A stretch of DNA of 63,796 bases. Source: Streptomyces wedmorensis. GTDB taxonomy: Bacteria; Actinomycetota; Actinomycetes; Streptomycetales; Streptomycetaceae. This document shows, piece by piece, positions 53,426 to 61,510 of the stretch (position 1 is its first letter; each line of letters opens with the position of its first letter). The notes below the pieces were generated by a model. That model worked only from the letters and a program-made list of their open reading frames with translations, was not told the origin of the DNA and made no database searches. The stretch is from positions 1 to 63,796 of the forward strand of contig NZ_JNWK01000041.1 in NCBI RefSeq assembly GCF_000716445.1, read 5' to 3'. The translations under genes were made by a program, and so were the position numbers.

Positions 53426-53866
53426 TCAGATGCGCGGCGGCCTGGCCTCGTACGGGGTGGACAGGACGACGGTCGTGCGACTGGAGACGCCGGCCTGGGA
53501 GCGGATCCGGCTGAGCAGGTGCTCCAGCTCCAGCGGCGTGGCGACCCGCACCTTGAGGATGTAGTTCTCGTCACCCGCGACGCTGTGGCAGGCCTCGATC
53601 TCGGGGATGTCCGCAAGCCGGTCGGGGGTGTCGTCGGGGGCGCTGGGGTCGAAGGGTTTGACCGAGATGAAAGCGGTGAGGGGAAGACCCACGGCCTCCG
53701 GGTCGACGACGGCGGCATAGCCGCGGATGACACCGCGCTGCTCCAGGCGTCGGACGCGCTGATGCACCGCCGACGTGGACAGGCCCGTGGCCTTGCCCAG
53801 GTCGGTGTAGCTCATGCGCCCGTCCTTGACGAGCAACTCGACGATCTGACGATCCAGCTCCTCCAT
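53426..53866 (-). CDS. Lrp/AsnC-family transcriptional regulator
   Basis: 146 aa. N-terminal helix-turn-helix DRQIVELLVKDGRMSYTDLG, then GLSTSAVHQRVRRLEQRGVI. The C-terminal RAM domain has ACHSVAGDENYILKVRV. It probably senses an amino acid. The operon-like position before the amidohydrolase makes that gene a possible target. An inverted repeat upstream at 53958 may be its own operator. Confidence 0.93.
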   Translation of the reverse strand: MEELDRQIVELLVKDGRMSYTDLGKATGLSTSAVHQRVRRLEQRGVIRGYAAVVDPEAVGLPLTAFISVKPFDPSAPDDTPDRLADIPEIEACHSVAGDENYILKVRVATPLELEHLLSRIRSQAGVSSRTTVVLSTPYEARPPRI

Positions 53867-53957
53867 GCGGTGACCCTATGGCCCCGGAGGGAGCGGGGCA
53901 CAGCCGGGGGCAACCCGTATGAGGTGCTTTGGGCGTTCGCGGGGCACCTGCGACAGG

Positions 53958-53977
53958 CATGTGACGAACGCCACATG
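53958..53977. promoter_or_regulatory. Candidate Lrp/AsnC operator
   Basis: CATGTG (53958-53963) and CACATG (53972-53977) with 8 bp between, in the divergent region of the Lrp gene and the gene at 54092. Confidence 0.35.
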
Positions 53978-54091
53978 TTTGTCACCTGCCTGAGGTGTCC
54001 GCTCACGGTTATGCGGAGTTCCGTATGGGAAGTGCTTGCTGTGGTCGAGGCCGCACAGATCCGGCCGACCCACCCGAGGGGGAGATTCTCC

Positions 54092-54460
54092 ATGCAGGAG
54101 CCTGTTGATTCGGTCGACACGTCCGACGAGCTCGACGCGTACGACACCTTTGAGATGTTCCGGGTCGTCTGCCCGGAGTGCGTGCAGCCCATCGCGCTGC
54201 TCGCGGACGAGGACGTGCTGCCGGAGCACGCGCTCTGCCCCACGCCGTGGAACCCCTTCGTCCTGACGGTCTGCCCGGGCACGGGTCTCTCGGCTTCCGC
54301 GGCGCGTCCCGCCGACGACACCCTGGAGGCGCAGGAGCAGGACACCGCACTGCTCCTGACGCTCCCCCAGGGCCTCGACTGGCGGACCCAGCCCTTCTCG
54401 CACGTCGGCGGTCCGGGCTCGCGTCCGATCCGGGTGCCGCAGATGCGGCGCGCGGCCTGA
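54092..54460 (+). CDS. Small hypothetical protein with a CPEC motif
   Basis: 122 aa, acidic N-terminus, then FRVVCPECVQPIALLADEDV and a second Cys pair (LCPTPWNPFVLTVCPG) that could complete a zinc site. The C-terminus ends in RPIRVPQMRRAA. It is strongly acidic overall and probably conserved in Streptomyces, but I know no function. ATG 54092 is supported by GAGGGGGAG; the same frame is open further upstream inside the divergent promoter region, which I ignore. Confidence 0.75.
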   Translation: MQEPVDSVDTSDELDAYDTFEMFRVVCPECVQPIALLADEDVLPEHALCPTPWNPFVLTVCPGTGLSASAARPADDTLEAQEQDTALLLTLPQGLDWRTQPFSHVGGPGSRPIRVPQMRRAA

Positions 54461-54469
54461 GGCCGTCGT

Positions 54470-55558
54470 CTACCAGTAGCTTCCCCGCACCATCGCCGCG
54501 AGCGTGGCGTGGTGCAGGATCAGTCCGTCCGGATCCGCGGGGACCTCGACCTCGCCGAAGTGGGCCTGCCGGTACGCGATCCTGAGCATCACGATCGCGT
54601 GCCGCAGCGCCGCGTACAGGGTGTGGAACTCCATGTCCCTCGGGGTGTGTCCGGTCAGTTCCGCGTAGCGCCGCTCCACCGCTTCGCGCTTCAGGAAGCC
54701 GGGCAGCCCGGGCTGGCCGAAGCCGACGGTGAGGTCCTGGAAGAAGCGGTGCAGGTAGACCGCCCAGCCGAGGTCGACCTCGCGCGGGACGCAGGCGGCC
54801 ATCTCCCAGTCGAGGACGGCCGCGGGCGTGAACCCGTCGTAGACGATGTTCCCGATCCGCGCGTCGCCCCAGCCGAGGACGGCGTCGCCCTCGTCGGCGG
54901 GCCAGTGCGCCTCGAGCCAGTCGAAGGCCGACTCGATGAGCGGCGACGGGGCCAGTCCGTCCACCACCCAGGCGTAGTAGGCGCGCTGGGCGTCGACATG
55001 GCGGCGCAGCGGGCTCCCGACGCCGTCCGGCAGCAGGAACTCGGCCTCCTTCGCCGGGAACTGGTCGTGCAGTCGGGCCAGCACGGAGACGGATTCGGCT
55101 TCGAGCAGGGCGCGTTCGGCGTCGGTGGCGGCGTGCAGCCAGTTCCCCTCGTACGTGTAGGGCATGACGTCCGGTGGCACCCGGCCCTCGGCGCGGGCCA
55201 TCACGAAGAAGGGTGCGCCGAGCGGCTCCGGGTCTTCCTCCAGCCAGAGCACGCGCGGCACGGGGACGTCCGTGTGCTCGCCGACCAGGCGCATGACCCG
55301 GTGCTGACGGGCCATGTCGTACACGGGGAAGACGGTGTACGCGGCGGGGTCGGCGGCCAGCCGCAGGGCGCACCCGCGCACGGGCGCGTCCGGGTGGTCG
55401 AGGTCGAAGAGCAGGGTCTCGCTGGACATGCCGTTGGAACCGGGAACGGCGAGGCCTGAGACCGTCGCCCCGGGCAGACGCCGGTCCAGCCAGGCGGTGA
55501 GCCGGCGGCCGAGCTCCTCGGGGTCGCGGGTGCTGGTGCGGGGGCGTGGCGTGGTCAA
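54470..55558 (-). CDS. APH-like phosphotransferase family protein
   Basis: 362 aa of the aminoglycoside-phosphotransferase/choline-kinase fold, close to the ACAD10/11-type group. VLGWGDARIGNIVYDG has the catalytic Asp region, with Gly where HGD is usual, and AAVLDWEMAACVPREVDLGW holds the metal-binding DWE near residue 240. It probably phosphorylates a small or lipid-like alcohol rather than an antibiotic. The start TTG 55558 is preceded by GGAGGGTCGC. It is 10 bp after the DUF-type gene in the same operon, under the palindrome at 56747. Confidence 0.83.
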   Translation of the reverse strand: MTTPRPRTSTRDPEELGRRLTAWLDRRLPGATVSGLAVPGSNGMSSETLLFDLDHPDAPVRGCALRLAADPAAYTVFPVYDMARQHRVMRLVGEHTDVPVPRVLWLEEDPEPLGAPFFVMARAEGRVPPDVMPYTYEGNWLHAATDAERALLEAESVSVLARLHDQFPAKEAEFLLPDGVGSPLRRHVDAQRAYYAWVVDGLAPSPLIESAFDWLEAHWPADEGDAVLGWGDARIGNIVYDGFTPAAVLDWEMAACVPREVDLGWAVYLHRFFQDLTVGFGQPGLPGFLKREAVERRYAELTGHTPRDMEFHTLYAALRHAIVMLRIAYRQAHFGEVEVPADPDGLILHHATLAAMVRGSYW

Positions 55559-55568
55559 GCGACCCTCC

Positions 55569-56705
55569 TCAGCGTGCTGTTGACGTGTGGTCGGCGAAGC
55601 CGCTGGGGTCGTGGCGGCCGAAGGAGCCGTGCTCGAAGATGCCGTAACCGGTGTGGCCGTCGAGGGTGAAGCGAGCCGCGTGGTCGGTGACGCCGTAGGC
55701 GGCCACCGGATGGGCCGCGGGATCCGAGAGGTCATAGACGCGCCGGTCGGTCCAGCCCCGGCCCTGCCAGCTGCCGTGCTGCCAGTCGGTCGCGGGCGGG
55801 TATCCGGCGCCGACGGCGAGCGGGGAGGAGGCGAGGATCTCCACGCCGATCTCCAGGGGCTTTCCTGCCGGGTCGGCGAGGTGGACGACGGCCCCTTCGG
55901 GGTGCCGGGTACCGGGGCGGTAGGTGATGTCGGTGCGGGGCCAGCCGAGCTGGGTGTCGCGGCGGCCGTTGCGTACGAGCAGGGCCTCGTTGAGCGTGCG
56001 GTAGCCGTCGGCGTCCTCCTGCGCGATGACCATGACGAACCGGTCCTCGAAGCGCATCGGGATCCAGAGCCAGTGGAACCCCTCGGGACGGAACTCGGCG
56101 GCGCGGCCGGGCTCCTCGCCGGGGAGGGGGCGCACCCCCCAACTGCGGTCACGGGTTCCTGTCCACTCCCCCGCCGTGACCGTGAACTCCTGCCCGCCGG
56201 CCCTGATCGTGCCCGCGCAGTGTCCGGCCTGGACGAAGCGGCGGCCTTCGAGGGTGAGCCGGCCGCCGTGGCGCTGGGTGTGGTGGGGCTCCCACACGGC
56301 GGGGAAGTCGCCGGTCCAGGTGAGGTCGAAGGCGAGCCCTTCCGGGTCGTCCGGGTCGGCCTCGCACCGCAGGGAGAGCCGCTTGAGCGGTTCGTCGACG
56401 GTGATGGTCAACGGGCCGACGGAGAGGTTCATCCGGTCGTCGCCGAGGGCGTCGGAGGCACGGACCGCGTGCAGCAGGTCTCCGGTGCGCAGGGTGGCGT
56501 ACGCGTCCACGACCCCGGCGTTGGGGTAGACACCGAGCCCGGCGATGAGCAGGGCGCGGCCCTCGTGGTCGAAGACGTGGAAGATGCACCGGTCGTAGGC
56601 GTTGCGGTCGCCGCTGACGTGGTGCTTCATCGAGAGCGGTGCCTGGTGCACGGGGTATTCGTCGAGGGCGACGGGCCGGTCGTCGGCGTGCCGGTGCACG
56701 GACAT
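55569..56705 (-). CDS. Hypothetical protein, lipocalin/CrtC-like beta-rich (DUF7064-like)
   Basis: 378 aa, rich in beta strands with conserved Trp and Arg, such as RDRSWGVRPLPGEE and FHWLWIPMRFEDRFV. It resembles proteins found with APH-like and acyl-CoA enzymes in actinobacteria. The fold is probably two lipocalin-like halves that hold a hydrophobic substrate. ATG 56705 has the ideal ribosome-binding site AGGAGGT. It leads a two-gene operon; the operator-like palindrome CTGACGGTACGTCAG lies 42 bp upstream of the start. Confidence 0.7.
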   Translation of the reverse strand: MSVHRHADDRPVALDEYPVHQAPLSMKHHVSGDRNAYDRCIFHVFDHEGRALLIAGLGVYPNAGVVDAYATLRTGDLLHAVRASDALGDDRMNLSVGPLTITVDEPLKRLSLRCEADPDDPEGLAFDLTWTGDFPAVWEPHHTQRHGGRLTLEGRRFVQAGHCAGTIRAGGQEFTVTAGEWTGTRDRSWGVRPLPGEEPGRAAEFRPEGFHWLWIPMRFEDRFVMVIAQEDADGYRTLNEALLVRNGRRDTQLGWPRTDITYRPGTRHPEGAVVHLADPAGKPLEIGVEILASSPLAVGAGYPPATDWQHGSWQGRGWTDRRVYDLSDPAAHPVAAYGVTDHAARFTLDGHTGYGIFEHGSFGRHDPSGFADHTSTAR

Positions 56706-56746
56706 GGCTGACCTCCTGGTCTGCGGGCGTGCTTCCGCGAGAAGAT

Positions 56747-56761
56747 CTGACGGTACGTCAG
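56747..56761. promoter_or_regulatory. 15-bp palindrome CTGACG-N3-CGTCAG upstream of the DUF/APH operon
   Basis: CTGACGGTACGTCAG, same half-sites and spacing as 14791-14805 upstream of the DUF35/thiolase operon. Probable binding site of a common TetR-type regulator. Confidence 0.6.
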
Positions 56762-56862
56762 CTGCGGGACGGGGGGCCAGAGTCGTGCAGCGGGTACCGG
56801 GCGAACTGCCGCTCGAATCCATACGGCGGTGACCCCCGCCGTCGGAGCGCGTTGGTCCCGGT

Positions 56863-57495
56863 ATGACCACGCTGTACACGACACCCAGCGGTTTCGGTCG
56901 GCACCGGCAAGCCGAGCCGCACCCTGAAGAATCGGTTCCTCACACGCTGCCGGCCCCGTCCGAGCCGCTTCCGGCGACCGCGCCGCCGCCTCTTCCTGCG
57001 GTGCAGTCCGCGCCCCTTCCGGCGGCCGGTCCGTTGCCCCTGCCACAGGCCGCGCCGTCACCCCTGACGCCGGTGCAGTCCGCGCCGCTTCCGCCCGTGC
57101 AGTCCGCCCCCCTTCCGCCGGTGCAGTCCCCGCCGGTGCAATCCCCGCCGCTGCCGCCGGCCGCGACCACCGGCACCGCCTCCACACCCACGCCCACACC
57201 CACGCCCACCCTCGTGCCGGGGGCGGCGCCGAGACCGGCGCCCGTACCGATGCCCACGCCCGTGCCGGTACCCACACCCGTACCCGTACCCGCACAGACG
57301 CAGCTCTCCGCGCCCGCCCCCGTCCCCGCCGACCCGCCCATCTACCGGGACGTCTTCTCGCTCTGGGCCAGCCACGGTCGCACCCTCCCCGGCCGTCGCG
57401 ACCAGGAGTGGATCCGGCTCGCGGCCGGCCCGGTCTGGGCCGACCGCACCGTGCGCGTCAGCGGGACTCTGGTCCGACAAGGTGACGCGCGATGA
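56863..57495 (+). CDS. Pro-rich protein with a short conserved-looking C-terminal block
   Basis: 210 aa. Residues 25-155 are low-complexity Pro/Ala/Val with repeats VQSAPLPP and PVPVPTPV. The last 50 residues (IYRDVFSLWASHGRTLPGRR, then DQEWIRLAAGPVW) have normal composition and look like a small helical domain. The 3' end overlaps the convergent acyl-CoA dehydrogenase gene by 38 bp. Coding is likely from codon bias and the C-terminal block. No function can be given. Confidence 0.6.
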   Translation: MTTLYTTPSGFGRHRQAEPHPEESVPHTLPAPSEPLPATAPPPLPAVQSAPLPAAGPLPLPQAAPSPLTPVQSAPLPPVQSAPLPPVQSPPVQSPPLPPAATTGTASTPTPTPTPTLVPGAAPRPAPVPMPTPVPVPTPVPVPAQTQLSAPAPVPADPPIYRDVFSLWASHGRTLPGRRDQEWIRLAAGPVWADRTVRVSGTLVRQGDAR

Positions 57496-58645
57496 CCACC
57501 CGCTGGATCTGATTGGTCCCCTCGACGATCTGCAGCATCTTGGCCTCGCGCAGGTAGCGCTCCACGGGGAAGTCCGCCGTGTAGCCGTACCCCCCGAGCA
57601 CCTGCACCGCGTCCGTCGTGACCTGCATGGCGGCGTCCGTACAGAACAGCTTGGCCATCGCCGCATGCCGTCCGAAGGGCCGGCCCTCGTCCCGGCGCCG
57701 GGCCGCCTCCAGATACAGCGCCCGACCCGCCTCGACCCGGGTCGCCATGTCGGCGAGCAGGAAGCGCAGCCCCTGGAAGTCGCTGATCGGCCGCCCGAAC
57801 TGGCGCCGCTCCCCCGCGTACGCGACGGCCTCGTCCAAGGCCGCCTGGCCGAGCCCCACCGCACAGGCGGCGATGCCCAGCCGCCCCGAGTCCAGGGCGT
57901 CCAGCGCGATCGCGAACCCCTGCCCCTCCCGCCCGATCCGCCGCGCGTCCGCCACCCGCACCCCGTCGAAGTGGAGCTGCGCCGTGGGCGACCCCTTCAT
58001 GCCCATCTTCCGCTCGGGAGGCGCCGCCGTCAGCCCCGGCGCGTCCCCCGGCACCAGGAACGCGGAGATCCCTCGCGCGCCGGGTCCCCCGGTCCTGGCC
58101 ATCACCGTGCAGAAGTCCGCGATCCCACCATGGGTGATCCACGCCTTGGTGCCGTCGATCACCCAGTCGCCGCCGGATCCCTCACCTCCCTCCCGGACGG
58201 CCCGGGTCCGCAGCGCCGCCGCGTCCGATCCGGCGGAGGGCTCGGAAAGGCAGTACGCGCCCAGGAGGCCGCCCCCCAGCATCGCGGGCAGGTGCGCGGA
58301 CCGCTGCCCGTCGGTGCCGTAGCCGGCGAGCGCGTGGCAGGAGAGTGTGTGGACACTGACCCCGAGGCCCACGGTGAGCCGCGCCGCGGCGAGCTCCTCC
58401 AGCACCTGGAGGTACACCTCGTACGGCTGACCGCCCCCGCCGTACTCCGGGTCGTAAGGCAGCCCGAGCAGGCCCGACCGGGAGAGCAGCACGAACAACT
58501 CACGCGGAAAGCGCCCGGCGGCCTCCTCCTCCGCGGCCTGCGGAGCGATCTCCCTGCGGGCGATGTCGCGCACCAGGGCGAGCAGCTCCCTGGCCCCATC
58601 GGTGGGCAATCGGCGTTCCACGCCGTCCGCCGTGCTCTCGGACAT
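57458..58645 (-). CDS. Acyl-CoA dehydrogenase
   Basis: 395 aa FAD enzyme oxidising acyl-CoA to enoyl-CoA. Visible are YCLSEPSAGSDAAALRTRA (FAD site, near residue 125), DGTKAWITHGGIADF, ERRQFGRPISDFQGLRF, VLGGYGYTADFPVERYLREA and the catalytic-base segment MLQIVEGTNQIQRVVI with Glu near residue 375. Normal length. ATG 58645 has GGAGG upstream. Acyl chain preference is not clear. It converges with the Pro-rich gene. Confidence 0.94.
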   Translation of the reverse strand: MSESTADGVERRLPTDGARELLALVRDIARREIAPQAAEEEAAGRFPRELFVLLSRSGLLGLPYDPEYGGGGQPYEVYLQVLEELAAARLTVGLGVSVHTLSCHALAGYGTDGQRSAHLPAMLGGGLLGAYCLSEPSAGSDAAALRTRAVREGGEGSGGDWVIDGTKAWITHGGIADFCTVMARTGGPGARGISAFLVPGDAPGLTAAPPERKMGMKGSPTAQLHFDGVRVADARRIGREGQGFAIALDALDSGRLGIAACAVGLGQAALDEAVAYAGERRQFGRPISDFQGLRFLLADMATRVEAGRALYLEAARRRDEGRPFGRHAAMAKLFCTDAAMQVTTDAVQVLGGYGYTADFPVERYLREAKMLQIVEGTNQIQRVVIARHLVGPESR

Positions 58646-58837
58646 GGCCGGGCGCTCCTCCCTGCCGTGGCGCGAGCGGTACGCGCGCGGGCTCACCGGA
58701 ATCCCGGGGAGTATGCCCCTCCACCGCCCCCGCCTCACGCCGCCACCACCGAATCACACGGCTGCCAGCCGGAAAGCACCGACCTCAGGGGGCTTCTCGA
58801 TCAGGCCGGTCTCCACGACCGCCGACCGTTCACCCCC

Positions 58838-58871
58838 GACCCACACGAGGCCCCGACCCACACGAGGCCCC
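58838..58871. repeat. 17-bp tandem repeat near the 48-aa membrane gene
   Basis: GACCCACACGAGGCCCC twice in tandem (58838-58854, 58855-58871), followed by a degenerate third copy that runs into the 3' end of the small gene. Confidence 0.85.
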
Positions 58872-58875
58872 CGCC

Positions 58876-59022
58876 TCACATGAGGCCCGCCCTCGTCACG
58901 AGCACGGCAAGCAGGACGACCAGCGTCCAGCCGAGCACGTGCTCCAGGATCTTCGGTCCGTCATCGCGGGGCCCGCCCGTCCTGGCACGGGTCAGGAAAC
59001 GGGCATACGTGGTGGAAGTCAT
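58876..59022 (-). CDS. 48-aa single-pass membrane protein
   Basis: MTSTTYARFLTRARTGG, then a charged stretch and one hydrophobic helix (HVLGWTLVVLLAVLVTRAGL) at the very C-terminus, as in tail-anchored proteins. ATG 59022 has AAGGTGG upstream; a GTG or ATG further up would give 65 aa. Function unknown. It lies in a short gap downstream of the C39 peptidase on the same strand. Confidence 0.5.
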   Translation of the reverse strand: MTSTTYARFLTRARTGGPRDDGPKILEHVLGWTLVVLLAVLVTRAGLM

Positions 59023-59097
59023 GCCGACCACCTTGCGCCACGAGGGCGGCCCCAGGGTAGAGACGTCGGTCACGTCCCCCGCGGCCGCCCCACCCCC

Positions 59098-60492
59098 TCA
59101 GCCGACCCCGAGGGCCGCCAGAGCCTTGCGCTGAGCGGGCGAGGGCCGATCGGGGAAGTACAGGTAACAGACCCCTCCTGTGCCGGAGACCACTTTGCCG
59201 CTCGCGTTGTAGCGCTTGGTGCGGAGCCAGATGTTCTCCCATTCGCGGCGGGGGTAGACGCGGCGGACGGCGGGGTTGGTGGGGGAGGCGGGGTCGTTGG
59301 CGATGATGTCGCCGGTGGGGGTGAAGCCGATGACGGTCATGAGGTGGCCGGAGGTGCCGTAGCCGGCGCCGGGGAGTTCGTCCTTGCGGAAGGACTGGGA
59401 CGTTATGGCGGGGATGCCGGCGCGGATGAGGGATTCGAGCTCGGTGAGGGAGCGGAGGCGGGTGACGACGGCGTTCATGTCGGGGTAGGTGGCGGCGTAG
59501 GCGGCGTTGAAGGGCCAGTTGCCGCAGCCCTGGTACTGGTGGTCGTAGGTGAAGCGGGCCGCGTGGCAGACCTGGGGGTCGGCGAAGGCCGGGTCGACCC
59601 AGGCCAGTTCTTCGGCCGAGGGGCGGCGGCCCCAGTACTCGACGATCATCTGGGAGGAGGTCGGACTGCACCAGGCCTCGCCGCCGTTGTCGTACTCGGG
59701 GTACTGACCGACGTGGGTGTTCTGCGAGTAGCGCGGCACGATCAGCTCGTGGGCGAGGCCGGGCGCGGAGGCCGGGACGGTGAAGCGGTCGGGGACGTCG
59801 GAGGCCATCGCGCCGATGCGCCACACCTTCGGGGTGAGGCCGCTGCCCGGGGTGCGGTACAGCGTCAGGCGGAGGCGGTACGAGAGCAGCCGGAGGCCGC
59901 TCGCCGTGTCGTCGATCGCGAACGTGTCGGTCCACACGGTGCTCTTGCCGTCGGTCTGGTCGTCGACCGAGGTGCGCCGGATGTCGTCGTCGCCGGACGC
60001 CCAGCGGCCCAGTACGTACCAGGGGGTCGTCGTTCCGTCGGAGTAGGCGCCCGACAGCTCGACCTGGAGCCAGGTGCCCGGCGGCGTGTGGGCGTTCCAG
60101 GAGGCGATCACCTCCGTGGCGGGCACGGTCGAGGTGTGGACGGGAGAGGTCCAGGTCGCGTACTCCCACGGGGCGGTCCGCCCCGTGTGCGGGTCGGTGA
60201 GCTCCACCCGCCCGGCCGGGGCGGCGAGGACCAGGCCGGGGCGTTGGCCGGCGAGCGCCTTCGTGCCGGCCGCGGCGCCGCAGCGCCAGTCCGTGTACGA
60301 GGACCAGAAGCGGTTGTCGACGATGCCGGGCTCCGGGTCATGGCCCCTGTCGTCCGCGCCGACCGGCGCGGTGTCCGGCTCGACGGCCGTCGAGCCGTCG
60401 GAAGCGGTGGCGGGCGCGGCGGCCGCGGCCGTTCCGGCGGCGGCCGCGAGGGCCGCGGCGAGGAGGGTTCTGCGCGGGGTGGAACTGGTCAT
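59098..60492 (-). CDS. Secreted C39-family-like cysteine peptidase
   Basis: 464 aa. The signal peptide has a Tat-like TPRRTLLAAALAAAAGTAA stretch. The N-terminal half (about 60-250) is beta-rich with Trp and Thr, binding-domain-like. The catalytic domain from about 265 has GGEAWCSPTSSQMIVEYW (nucleophile Cys), SGHLMTVIGF (His) and DIIANDPASP (Asp). Exported enzymes of this C39-like family are common in Streptomyces; substrate unknown. A DasR-like site 146 bp upstream suggests control by GlcNAc status. Confidence 0.88.
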   Translation of the reverse strand: MTSSTPRRTLLAAALAAAAGTAAAAAPATASDGSTAVEPDTAPVGADDRGHDPEPGIVDNRFWSSYTDWRCGAAAGTKALAGQRPGLVLAAPAGRVELTDPHTGRTAPWEYATWTSPVHTSTVPATEVIASWNAHTPPGTWLQVELSGAYSDGTTTPWYVLGRWASGDDDIRRTSVDDQTDGKSTVWTDTFAIDDTASGLRLLSYRLRLTLYRTPGSGLTPKVWRIGAMASDVPDRFTVPASAPGLAHELIVPRYSQNTHVGQYPEYDNGGEAWCSPTSSQMIVEYWGRRPSAEELAWVDPAFADPQVCHAARFTYDHQYQGCGNWPFNAAYAATYPDMNAVVTRLRSLTELESLIRAGIPAITSQSFRKDELPGAGYGTSGHLMTVIGFTPTGDIIANDPASPTNPAVRRVYPRREWENIWLRTKRYNASGKVVSGTGGVCYLYFPDRPSPAQRKALAALGVG

Positions 60493-60637
60493 GGGCGGTG
60501 ACCCCCAGTCGAGAACGGTGAGCGTACGGGCCTGTGGCGAGACGGGGCGTTGGGGTGTACGGAGCTGCCGCGCGGCCCACTATCCCGGCTGGGGCGGGGC
60601 GTCCGCCAGCACTTCGACCCCGCGTCGCGTGACCAAT

Positions 60638-60653
60638 ATTGGCCTGGACCACT
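60638..60653. promoter_or_regulatory. DasR-like operator between the C39 peptidase and kinase genes
   Basis: ATTGGCCTGGACCACT fits the DasR consensus A[C/T]TGGTCTAGACCACT at 14 of 16 positions. It overlaps a CCAATATTGG palindrome (60633-60642). Confidence 0.5.
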
Positions 60654-60735
60654 GACGGCGGCACCTGTCTGACCTGCGGCGGCCTTCCGCTCCCCCATTC
60701 GGTCCGACCGACGGGACGCCCCCTAGGCTGGACCC

Positions 60736-61365
60736 ATGGACGACCTCGACCGCGCCGCTCAGGCGCTGCTCCGGCTGCCGCCCTCCTGCGGACCGGTCCG
60801 GCTGGTCGCGGTCGACGGGCACGCGGGCTCCGGCAAGTCGACGCTCGCGGCCGGACTCTCCGCCGCGCTCGGGGACGCGCCCGTGCTGCACCTCGACGAT
60901 CTCGCCACGCACGAGGAGCTCTTCGAGTGGGGCGGCCGGCTGCGGGAGCAGGTCCTGGAGCCCCTCTCCCGCGGGGAGACGGCGGCGTACCGCCCGTACG
61001 ACTGGCGGCTGCGGCGGTTCGGAGCGGCGCGGGAGCTCCCGGCGGCTCCGGTGGTCCTGGTGGAGGGCGTGGGTGCGGGGCGGCGGGCGGTGCGGCCGTT
61101 CCTCGCGTGGCTGCTGTGGATGGAGCGCGGGGCGGAGGAGTCCTGGGCGCGGGGACGCCACCGGGACGGCGCGGAGCAGGCGGCGTTCTGGGACGGGTGG
61201 ACGGTGGCGGAGACTCGCCACTTCGCGGAGGACCCCTCCAGGCCCGTCGCCGACACCTTGGTACGGGAGTGTCCGGAGGGGTACGACTGGCTTCCCGGGC
61301 CCGGTGTGACAGCGGGCGCGGACCAGATCATCACGCACCGTGACGGCTCTCTGTTCGCGAACTGA
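60736..61365 (+). CDS. P-loop kinase, uridine-kinase-like
   Basis: 209 aa. Walker A VDGHAGSGKSTLAAGL lies near residue 31-46. LHLDDLATHEELFEWGG is the substrate-binding Asp region seen in uridine-kinase-like proteins, and VVLVEGVGAGRRAVRPFL holds a Walker-B-like segment. The tail ITHRDGSLFAN is typical of the actinobacterial members. It probably phosphorylates a small metabolite. It starts at ATG 60736 and is divergent from the C39 peptidase. Confidence 0.85.
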   Translation: MDDLDRAAQALLRLPPSCGPVRLVAVDGHAGSGKSTLAAGLSAALGDAPVLHLDDLATHEELFEWGGRLREQVLEPLSRGETAAYRPYDWRLRRFGAARELPAAPVVLVEGVGAGRRAVRPFLAWLLWMERGAEESWARGRHRDGAEQAAFWDGWTVAETRHFAEDPSRPVADTLVRECPEGYDWLPGPGVTAGADQIITHRDGSLFAN

Positions 61366-61404
61366 GCGGCCGGAAGTCCGCTTCCGCAAGTGCCTCGAGG
61401 CCGC

Positions 61405-61434
61405 TTGACCCAAGGGGCGTACTGGTCTTACGTT
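61405..61434 (+). promoter_or_regulatory. Promoter of a possible short RNA
   Basis: TTGACC (61405-61410), 18-bp spacer, TACGTT (61429-61434). Good match to the principal sigma factor consensus. It would start transcription near 61441. Confidence 0.55.
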
Positions 61435-61440
61435 CTGAAT

Positions 61441-61510
61441 GTGCGGCTTTTCGGAGCCGCAGCGGACACGAAGCCCCCGGTTGTTCCCCCGTGATCGGGG
61501 GCTTCGTTCT
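61441..61510 (+). ncRNA. Possible ~70-nt small RNA or terminated leader
   Basis: Directly after the promoter at 61405 comes a small stem GCGGCT (61443-61448)/AGCCGC (61455-61460). It is followed by an 11-bp terminator stem, ACGAAGCCCCC (61468-61478) and GGGGGCTTCGT (61497-61507), and TTCT. The loop of the second stem has a free C-rich tract (TTGTTCCCCC). No open reading frame is apparent. It could be an independent sRNA or an attenuated leader of the AAA ATPase gene at 61708. Confidence 0.45.

Noticed and set aside
61441..61510. tRNA gene
   Set aside because: No cloverleaf, no T-loop sequence and no acceptor stem; only two simple hairpins.
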